64,000 nucleotides of DNA, taken from positions 101,428,001-101,492,000 of the forward strand of contig JAZHRO010000022.1 of NCBI GenBank assembly GCA_037157565.1. Direction: 5' to 3'. Shown here piece by piece: positions 14,101 to 24,600 of this stretch. Position numbers and translations under genes: made by a program. The DNA is from Thalassia testudinum (taxonomy: Eukaryota; Streptophyta; Magnoliopsida; Alismatales; Hydrocharitaceae). The notes beneath the pieces were generated by a model, which was not told where the DNA came from, did not search any database, and saw only the letters and a program-made list of their open reading frames with translations. The stretch's first letter is position 1; each line of letters starts with the position of its first letter.

Positions 14101-15633
14101 TGCGGTGGAACTGGGTAACCATTTCCTGTGTCATTTGTGAGATTGTTTAAATCCCACGATCGAATCATCCCCCACTGAGGAGGTCCGATCATTACTTGAT
14201 TTGGTTACTCCGTATCTCGGAGGGCCAATCGGTTAGTAATTTGATTGGGTTGTTAATTAATCGACTTCTCTCTATAAAAGAGACCAATCTTCTCTATTTG
14301 TTTCTTTAGTTCAACATAATAAAGAATATCTTCTTTAGAACTCCAACTTTATTCTCTTTTCAGACCAACTCCTCTCACGTGAATGCCATCTTCCACGCCA
14401 ACCCTTTCTTTCTTCTTTGTGTGTGGATCTTCTTCATCTTCACGTGCACCTATTACACGTGAGATCACCAAAGGCACCTCAAATTCTCCACAACCATAAT
14501 AAGGGAATAAGCTACAAGGATCCTTTGCCTCCATCCAGATGTTCATATCATCCCATATCATATATAGATATATTTAAGGAAGCAACATCAGGCATGATCT
14601 TTTGCTGAATCCTCTTGTAAGGCTCAGCATCCAACTCCCACACCTTCAATCACGCTAGGCAAGATTCTAACAAGCATGCTTTTGGGAGTTCTTTGGTGTG
14701 GGGTGCAGGGAAGGCTTGCAGTTCACAAATCCAAGGTGGAAATGCCCAGAGCTCTGGGTGATCTTTGGTATATCTAGCTTCAATAGGATAGGATGATATT
14801 TAAGGGGTTAAGGGCATTGCGTAATAAGTAGAAAATGTTGTCCATTGTGATTTGTATCAGGCCTCATCATGGGATGATGATTACTAACTTTTTGACATAT
14901 TAGCACCTCTTCCGTTCAATGGGGTGGGGGGTAATCGATCCAAGTAGCTTCTTTTGTGGGGGGGGGGGGGGCGCAAGAGTACAAAGTGTATACAGGGGTA
15001 TGATTCTTTTTTCATGATCCTTTTTTGCTTCTCGTAGGGCCCCTTTTATTCTGGGGTTCCTTTGCACAAGTTCAACCTACCATACATGAGTCTGAATCCC
15101 ACAATTATAGGTGATGACATTTAAGCAGCGGTCCCTTTTCCCTACATTACTTTATGTACAACTCACACATCCTGTTAAGTCTGAGCAGATTGCAATGCAA
15201 ATGTCGGGATGCTTCATGCTACCCCTGTCGAATAACTGTCCATCTTCTTAATTGCCTCTCGCCAAGCCACTACCCTGGTAAGGCTTAGCTAGCGAGATTC
15301 TTGGGCAGGCCCTGTCTGGGTGTTTCTTCATCGATCTGTTGAGATAGATGAATCACGTGTCTTGCTTGAGATAGGTAGTCCAAAAGAACCACCCAGATAG
15401 GTGACTTGGGAGGATCTGCCTAGATAGGTGGATGAGGTAGACCTCTACATATAGATCTATTAAATTGCGGGTTGGATCAGTCTTGGTGGCCCTTTTTGGG
15501 TTGGGCCCACATTAGAGATATTTTCCTCCTTATTAGTTGCCCCCACTCAATTTGGTTTAACCGAGTAAGAGAGTAAGGAAATATTCTTGTCATCTCTCTC
15601 CCACTCTCTTTCCTTCTTTTTTCTTTTGTGTGT

Positions 15634-15664
<31 letters not shown>

Positions 15665-18600
15665 GGGGGGGGGGGTTTACCACTTTTCAGATATCCCCCT
15701 TACCCCTACTAGTCGGGCTTTGCACTTTGTCAAGCAATGGATTGCTTTATTAAGGGATAAAGCATCATACGGTATTCGCTAGCTTTTTATGCGCTAAAGG
15801 TACGTGCCTTTTGTGTTGTAATATGGATTAATGGGTAATTTTTCCACATTTGAGTCATGATATCATGTTCTAAGGGTGGCGATGTAAATACCTGGTTTGG
15901 GCAGGTGGCATTGCATTCTAAGGGAAAATCTCAACTAGGTCTGCTTGAACCTATCAGGTGCCATTGATCCCTTTCTATTGGATAATTACCTGAATTGAAG
16001 AGAAATAGTGGGTCTCACGTGGAAAGGTAAGGGCGCTTCAACCTTAATAGGTTAACAAAAGATATTTTTACTTTGTATACATCCCATTCCCTTATGAGAG
16101 ACGATAATGAAATCAAGTTTCTCAAGAAACACAAGTTGCCTAATGTGAAGTTTATCGTGCTGAGTGATGGTCTACGATTATGCTCACTTGAGAAGACGAA
16201 TTCTTTTGTTCTTTGTAAATATGCAATACACGGGTTGAAAATCCAATCCTACTTAATCCATTTGTAGTGTCTTTTCTTTGTTATTATAACTTAGCATCGT
16301 CTCAGCAATGTCTCACTCGTTGACTGGTGATAAATGCGTTTAGTTTTATGTTTTCACTTGGGTGTCAGGTCACAGATGGGGATCTTTCACCACTTTAGGC
16401 CTACACCCTTAAAAGTGAAGAAGGGGACCAATGTCCAACACGTACATTGTCTAGTGTAGGCGTAATATGTATAGGATTGAGGACTTGCCGAATAGTTTGA
16501 AAGAGCAAGAACGTTACTTCTTGACGGTCCACAATGGAGAGCCATTAGAAGTCCCCAACTCGTGATAAGGATCACTTGCCAAAGATCTACTGCCTAGGCC
16601 CAAGGAGCTGGATTCGTCGACTTGGCAAGATGCCAAAACTATAATCAAGTATTGAGACATTGCACAATCTGACTTGAGGCGGTAAGGTGTGGAAGGTGCT
16701 CTCATGTGTAGTGGTCCTAGTGGATCCTTATCCTGTGCCAAAAAAGCCTGCACAAATTTGCATTTATTAGTGAGACAGGCTAATTTCTAATTATATTTGT
16801 CTTTGCAGCTTTTCGAGCCTTTGCCAAGCCTGATCATCCAAAGAAAAGGAGGGGGAAGGAAAAGGAAGGGTTATCTAAGGCAGTTCGCTGTCCAAAGAAG
16901 AGGAGGAAAGTGAGAGTCTCCCGCCTGTGAAAAATTGTAGTAACTCTAGCTGCGCTAACTAATTCAACACCCTAGTCAAAAGAGACATTGTCAGCCCACC
17001 AAGAGATGACAAGTGAGGACTCATCAGTGCAATAAAAAGAGGCCACTAAGAAAAGGGAGAGGAGTAAAAGGCAAAGTCGAAAGATGTTGCGGATCCCGAA
17101 GAAAAGGCAAAGTCATTACGTGGTCGTTCTAACATTTAGGGGAGTGAAAAGGTCTCCCTAAAGTACCAGGTGAAAACCCTGGCACCCCTAAAAAGTTGTG
17201 AGTAGGCAAGTGTCGTGCGCTGATTGACCCAAATAGTGGAGGCATGTTAGACCTTATTGGGACTATCGTAGGCTTTGTGAAGGGCTCAATGCTGGAGAAA
17301 TCCTCAGAATAGCCAACTTCGAAGGAGACTTTGGTCATGCTCGCTTACTAAAAGAGTAAAGGAACCTCCAAAGAAATGTATTTCGCCCACAAGCAAGTCG
17401 GGAGAACAAAGAAGATAGGAGGAGGCATCATTTTTTAAATCTTCGATCCTACTACTGTAGAAAGCATAGCCCTACATGTTGCGAGTCTTCGTCGATCCTG
17501 AATCAAACGAGGTGCCAACTCAGCAAGTTACCGAGGTCCTGCTGGAACGCAAACTAACTATGAAGCAGACGGTGCTGACATTATTAAACTCCTCAATTAA
17601 GTGGGCATGCTCGTCGCGTGCTCCATCAAATATATGGAACATTGATCGCAATTGTTTTTGGGTGGCAAGTTGCCAACTCGTTTGACAAGTATTATTTTTT
17701 AGTATGATGTCTATAGGTGTTAACTTAAGAGATTGTTGAATTTGTAGATAGAGATTGTGGACCAAGATGTGATCTTTGGGAGTCACATCTCACACTACAC
17801 TGTGTTGGGATCGTTTGCAACGTCCCAAGCTTATGTCACTAAGCAAGCAGAGAGTTAGGCAAATGCTTCATTCCAAGACGTATGCTCGCTACCCAGAAGA
17901 TTGGAAGTAGCTTCCTCACCAGAGCAATTGGAGACCAAGAAGGCCTCAAACAACACCTTCACCTCACCGCTGAGGAGGGCACAAAGATATGAGGAGAGGG
18001 CCTGAACGTCCTTGGCAGAAATAAAGACAGCTATCCAAGAAGACGATCAAGCCATGGTGAAGGTGTTTGCAACCTTCGAGGGCCATTACCAAGGGACGAC
18101 GACCTCGGAGAAAAGGATGAAGGCTCTGAACTTTGAGACCTCAAAGGTTGCAAAGGTCCTCAGCTCCTACCAAGTGTCTAGTTAAGGGGCACTAACCATC
18201 GCAGAGGCACTCCTGAACTAAATGCTAACTCTGTTATGTCTAAACAGATTGTGACGCAAGTGTCAGATTGCTTCCTTACGTTACCCCCGTTGCGATCTGC
18301 CTCTCGCCAGATCACCTTCCTAGCAAGGCTCAGTAGATGAGATCCTTTAAGGGGCCATGTCTGGGTGTTTCTTCATCGATCCATCGGGATAGATGAATTG
18401 TACATCCTTCCTAAGATAGGTGATCCGAAGGATCTGCCTAGATAGGCAGCTTGGAGGACCCACCTGAATGATTGGATGAGACAGATCTGTACATATGGAT
18501 CTATCACATTGTGTGTTGGATCAATTTCAGTGGGCCTTTTTGGGTTGGACCCACACCTAGGATATTTTCCTCGTCATCAGAAACCATCATTAAATTGACT

Positions 18601-21600
18601 ACATATCATTAATAGTAGCAAAGAGGATGCATGTCTACCTTTAATTGAAAATATCCATGTTGGTTACTTCTAGCTATTACAAGAGGTACCATTGACACTA
18701 GATTTTCCAGAAACCAATAGAATAGTTTTAATAACAAGGAGGGAATAAATGCATATAAGTAAACAATGCATAAGACCAAAAAAAGAGCATTCCAATCACA
18801 ATATTTAGAAATAAAAATAATTGAAAAGCTTGCCTTGTGACACCAAGCCCAACATTATGTGGGAAAATTGTTGCTTTATACACATTGCTATGCCCATGGA
18901 CGGCGTCAATTCCGTAGATCATAGGAATCCCTAGACGAGATAATAAAGCACCCTTCTGAATTTTAGTAACCATATTCATCCAATCTTCTGCAGTGGCATT
19001 AGGACAAGGTAAACTTCCTCCACCACTCAATACACTTCCTGCATAACGAACTCAATTCAGTATCCATCTAAAAACTTTTTTGAGAGGGGAAAAGGGTGGT
19101 AATCCTTTAGATATCACCTAAAAATATATTAATCAAACATAAAATTACAATGCTCACATCACACGCAAGAGCTCCACCTTGAAATAAAAAACACCGCAGA
19201 CCCAACAAAATTCTTCACATATGGGCGCTTGCCCCCTAAACACAATAGCATTCCTACCTAGCCAAATAGCCCAAAAAACCGCCAACGGTCGAGCCCATTC
19301 CCTCAATCGAAACACATTACGCTCAACGTCAACCTTGCCACATCTGAAAGACCGCCAAAATCTGGTAAAAGAGTCGTGGGCCTACCACCAATCCCACATC
19401 TGCTCCCAGACTCGCGTCACCACCGGACACACAAAGAATAAATGATCGATGTCTTCCTCCACCTGACCACATAACGGTCAAGACCTCTCCGCATCCAGTA
19501 CCCATCGTGCTCTCCACTTCTTGGTCATTAGTCTCCCTCTCTTGAGGAGCCAAACGAACACTTTCACCTTCAGTAGGCAAGAAGCCTCATAAAGCTGCCT
19601 GCAGTCTCTAGCCAAATCAATGTCCCCCAGCGTGCCCGAACCACCAAGCCTTCTATAAGCACCTTGCACGGAGAAATCACCTTCCTCCCACCCAAAACAG
19701 TCCACACCATCCTCTGGCTGAAACCCTTGTATGTCCTACAGCAACACCTGTATCTCCCCAAGCCTCTGATCTAACAACCTGCCCATGAAAGTGGGACACC
19801 ACGTGCCGTCCCAGACCTCTACCACCAAGGCTCTCCTATCAACCGCCAGCACCGCAAGTCTGGGGAAGTGCTCCGCCAAAACTTCAAGTCCTGTCCAATC
19901 ATCCATCCAAAACTCGAAGGCCTCGCCCAACCCTAGCACCAAGGTAAAAAAAGGTTAGACCTTCGATGCCACCACAGACAAACCTCTAATGAAGTGGGAA
20001 GCTCCTCTAGGGGGTGAAGCGAGGAGATCCTAGTTCAAAGGTCTCCCATAGCAAGAGCACAAGACCCTCCCCACCAGATAGACTTCTCCAAGCAACCTCG
20101 CAATCCACTTCGTCAGGAGGCTGTCATTCATTCTCGCCACCTCCCTGACTCCCAGTCCCCCATCCCTAACAGACTTGCACACCTCACTCCAAGCCACCAG
20201 CTTCGCCCCTTCCCCCCCCACTCCATAAATGGTCCAGAAGAAACTTCTCATCAGGTTCACAACTTTGTCTTCAATTTTCCGCAGCATCTTTACAACCGAA
20301 GAAAAGTATACTGGCATCGCCGACAGAACTACCTTAAGGAGGACTGGCCGTCCTCCTCTCAACAGCAACTTGGACACCCACCCAGCCAACCGGTCTTCAA
20401 TCCTCTAAAGCAACGAAGCCCAGTCCTCTACCGAGACCCTCCTATCCGTCAAGGGCAGGCCTAGGTACCGGAGGGTAAAGCCCCAGCTTTCATACCTAGG
20501 GCCTCCGAACACACCCTGGCCTCCTCATCAGCCATGTTGAACTAGACAAAAGAAAATTTGGAGTAATATGTGCATACCTGACGCTTCACAAAACAGCTCT
20601 AGAAGGATACGGCATCGCCTCGCCTCTACCACCGTCCCTTCTACAAAGAAGAGAGTATCATCCGCGTACTACAACACTGAAATACCCTTTCCTCCCCACC
20701 AGAGGGAGCCCCATATCAGCCCTGCCACGCACATCCTGTCATATGCTCTCGCTAAAGCATCTTCCACCAACACAAACAACATAGGTGCCAGGGGGCACCC
20801 CTACCGCACACCCCTCGGCTAAGTCCAATCCCCTGCCGGGTTCTCGTTCATGAGGACCGAGAACAATGCTGTAGTGACGCACTGCTTCATCCATCTAATC
20901 CGGACCGGTAGGAAACCCCTCTTGGCCATAGCAACCCACAAGAACCATTGCACCGAGTTGTAAGCCTTCATGAAATCAACCTTCCACAGAAAAAGCCTTC
21001 CTCTTCCTCCAATGTGCAAGGATCTCTGTCGCTGCAACATACCCGTCCAAAATGCATCTCCTTGACACAAATGTTGTCTACACCTTTAACACAACTCTAC
21101 CAATCACCCTCCTAAACTTATTCACCAGTATCTTTACCACAATCAAATATGTCGCATTTGAGAGAGCAATTAGTCTATAGTCATTAATCGCCTCTGCCCC
21201 CTCTTTCTTAAGCAGCAGAAACATGTAGAACTTGTTCAGTCTATTAAAACTCCTGTTGCCCTCCCTCAACTCTGCCAAAACTTGCAAGATCTCAACCTTT
21301 AGCAACGACCAAAACTCCTTGAAAAGAGGACTGGGAAACCTTTTGGCCCCGGACACCCTTCTGCATTCAGACCCCAAACTGCCCTACGAGCTTCATCCTC
21401 CGTGAACGGCACCACCAGCCCCTCCGCCTCTACCGAGTCCACCGCTGGAGCCCCCAAACCCCTCCATCTCCACCTCCCGTCCCTCCTTCCCGTAAACTCC
21501 CTAAAGTATTCCACCACTACCCTACCCATTGACTCCCTGCCAGAACACTCCGCTTCACCCAACTGGAGCTTATCAATCCAGTTTCTCCTACGCCTGGCTG

Positions 21601-24600
21601 ATGCCATATGGAAGAATTTGGTATTCGAGTCTCCCTCCTTGATCCATTTCTGCCTGGATCTTGACCTCCACTCTACTTCCGCTTTCCGATCCTCCACCTG
21701 GATGGTCTTCATGTGGTCCGCCCTACTCTGTCTCTCCACCACCGTCATCAAGCCCTGGTCTTCTACTTTGTCCAGCCTCTGAATCTCCCTGAGTGCCTCG
21801 TCCCACTTCTTGGTCCATTCTTCTTTCACTTGCTTCCTGTAGTCCTTTAGAAAGCGTCTTAGCTCCTGAAGCTTCGCCTCAAGCCTCGCAGCAGCCGATC
21901 CATCCGAATGCAGAGCCCTTCATTTGTCCACCAAACTCTTGAATCCTTCCTTCAGCAGCCACGCCCTATCAAACTTGAAGTACGTACCACATCGAAACCC
22001 CTCGCTAGCCTCCCACAACAAAGGGGAGTGGTCTGAGAATGGCCTCTCCAAGGCACGGGCCCCTGCCAGCGGAAACACCTCTGCCAACTCCACCAAGCAC
22101 AAAAAACGATCTAGTCTGGACATCAGACCTCCTAAGCTCCTCCATGTGTACGCACAGGAAGAGGGGGATATATCCTACAATCCATGCTTGACAATGAACC
22201 TCATGAAGTCCTCTGAGCCTCGGTCCCTACCTCCTCTCCCCCCAGCCTATCCTCCGCTAAGAGGGTAACATTGAAATCCCCTCCAATGAGCCATAGGCTC
22301 CCTTAAAATCTCCCAACGACTTGACGCAACCTCTCCCAAAGAGAGTTCCTCTCGGAGTCATCAGCTGGTCCATACACCGATGAGAACGCCATCACAAGCC
22401 CATCGCTCCTCCTCAACTACACCGAGACTGTTCCCGCCCCTACCTTCGAATCCACCAAAGAGAACAAGTCCTTCCAACCAACGACCACCTCTCCCGACCT
22501 CCAAGCAAGCCACTCCCAATCTCTCTCCAAACCCTCTCATCACGCCCTTGCAACTTCGTCTCCTGGAGAAACAACACATCTAGGTTCCACTTAAGCAGGT
22601 ACGACCTCAGCGTCCCCCTGCGAGAAGGGTCACAAAGACCCCCAACATTCCATGTAAGTACCTTCAACATGGGGCACACCAACAACACCTCCCCCTCCCG
22701 CACAACCGAAGCCACCCCCCTCAACCACCTACACCTCCCCCACCCTGTAGCCACCCCCAATCTCTCTCCAAACCCTCTCATGACGCCCCTGCAACTTCGT
22801 CTCTTGGAGAAACACCACATCTGGATTCCACTTAAGCAGGTACGACCTCAGTGTCCCCCTGCGAAAAGGGTCACAAAGACCCCTAACATTCCATGTAAGT
22901 ACCTTCAACATGGGCCGCACCAACAGCACCTCCCCCTCCCGCATGACCGAAGCCACCCCCCTCAACCACCTGCTCCACCTCCCCCACCCCGTAGCCATCA
23001 GCCCAGGTCTCCCCTAGTTCCCCAACCCTCCATTCCCCCCTCCCTGCCACCTCCACCCCTTCCAAATGCCCCTCCCCCTCGTTGTCGCCTAACCGACACC
23101 CCACAGCCTCAACAACCCCCTCCCCCTCCAACCGCACCGGCACCTACACCAAAGCCCCAGCTCTCTGCCCCTCTCCGCGAAGCCCCTCCGCCCCAAAGGG
23201 TCCTTTCTCCTCCTTTGAAATATGCTAGCCACTGTCGTTGTCAAGGGTAGCGTCGCCAATCCCACCCTCACCCCTCCGACGAAGCCCTGCATCGCCCCTC
23301 AGACCTCCTCCACATGTCAAGGGGGCCGTCGATGTCGAAGAAACCCCAGCCAGTACCCCTCGTGTCGCAAGGAGCCCCTGCGTCACCGACCAGATCCTCT
23401 CCATCCTCTAATGGAGGAGCTTGATCGTTCTGATCTCACCACTGCTCTTGCCGAGGACGGTCGTCGGCGTCCAACTCCCACGCTCCGCTTCCTTCAGCTC
23501 TTTGTGAAGCAGTGCACTATAGGCTCGCCCCGAGGGGACCCTTCGTGGGCCACTAAAAGAAGAGGAACGAAGGGGTACCGAGTCCAGATGCGGATCTGGA
23601 CCCGGATCCAAACTCACCCCCCCACCTTAAAAACCCTCAACCACCGCGCCTCTATCACCCTTGAGAACAGCTTCTTTAATGTGCCGCAATCCCTCAATGC
23701 GCCCTCCCGCTCCTCTCACCGCAGCACCTTGACAACCCCGCACAACCCCTCATCTTCCCCAACAGGCTGCATGCAGCCCACCAGATCGTGCTCCGCATTG
23801 ATCGCCCACTCCTCGACCTCTGATCCGCCTCCAACCGCCATGCCCCTCAATCGCGACGCCTCGAAGGGTGCGCGTACACCTAGCTCTGACTTCGACGCTG
23901 CTGACTCAGCCCACAATGCGCCTCCCCCGTCGATGACCTTTGGCCTCCATACTACCCTACGCGTCGGAGCACCTCCCCTCGATGCGAGACCTCCGACCAG
24001 CTGCTCCACCACCTCCACAAAGGATCTCGGTCCCCTCTACACCGACTTAATCAACACGACCCACGACACGCTCCCCAAACGCAGTGCTACCTTCCTCTAG
24101 ACCGTCGTGCTTGGTCGCATCTCCACTGCAGCTCGCATCGACCCAAGATGCCCTCCATCAAGGCCGAACCCGTTACACCATCGCACTTGTGTGAAGGGGG
24201 CGACCACCGCCTCGACAACCTACCTAGTGAGAAGAAACAGTGGTACCCCCTCTAGGTCTACCGCCATCTCCACCTTCCGTGGCGGCCGCTCCTTGATTGC
24301 GCCATCTGACCTCACTGCCCACCATCACCTGACCACTCTGCCCAAGCACGGAAAGTCCTTGAAGAGGAGTCATTCCACCACCTTTGATGATGCCCCCATA
24401 AGCAGGAACTTCCCCTCCCTTACCACCTTCAACCTTAGTCCAGACATCCCGCCCCCCAACAACCTACTCACCTCGACCTTCAGGGCGTCTAGCCAAATGT
24501 GGCCCTCAACCACCACTCCAACCAAGGCCGACACGAGGGCCCTTTTGAGCCTCCCAGCCTCCTCCAACCACAGGGCCTCCACCTTGACCGACGGTGCCCC

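Larger units (their letters stand above)
3221..14231 (+). mobile_element. Ty3/gypsy LTR retrotransposon, Tat lineage, full length but decayed
   Basis: The element is flanked by a perfect 5-bp target duplication GTTAG (3216-3220 and 14232-14236). Order: 5' LTR, a PBS beginning at ATTGGCGCCG, gag, protease, reverse transcriptase, RNase H, a second (archaeal-type) RNase H, integrase, antisense ORF remnant, purine stretch and 3' LTR. A second RNase H between pol RNase H and integrase, and an antisense ORF before the 3' LTR, are recognised traits of the Tat group. All coding parts carry stops and frameshifts. It lies within intron 2 of the left GH3 gene, on the strand opposite to the gene. Removing the two nested LTRs leaves about 7.8 kb. 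Confidence 0.9.
3080..14363 (+). repeat. Possible older solo LTR split by the Tat element
   Basis: Bases 3080-3220 start TGTTAGGGTTTGG and, after removal of the Tat element and one copy of its GTTAG duplication, run on into 14237-14363. The second part contains CTCTATAAAAGAG (a TATA-like box near 14272) and ends TCTTTTCA. The rejoined ~270 bp has the look of a short copia-type LTR (TG...CA with TATA). I found no clear target duplication, so this is tentative. Confidence 0.3.
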
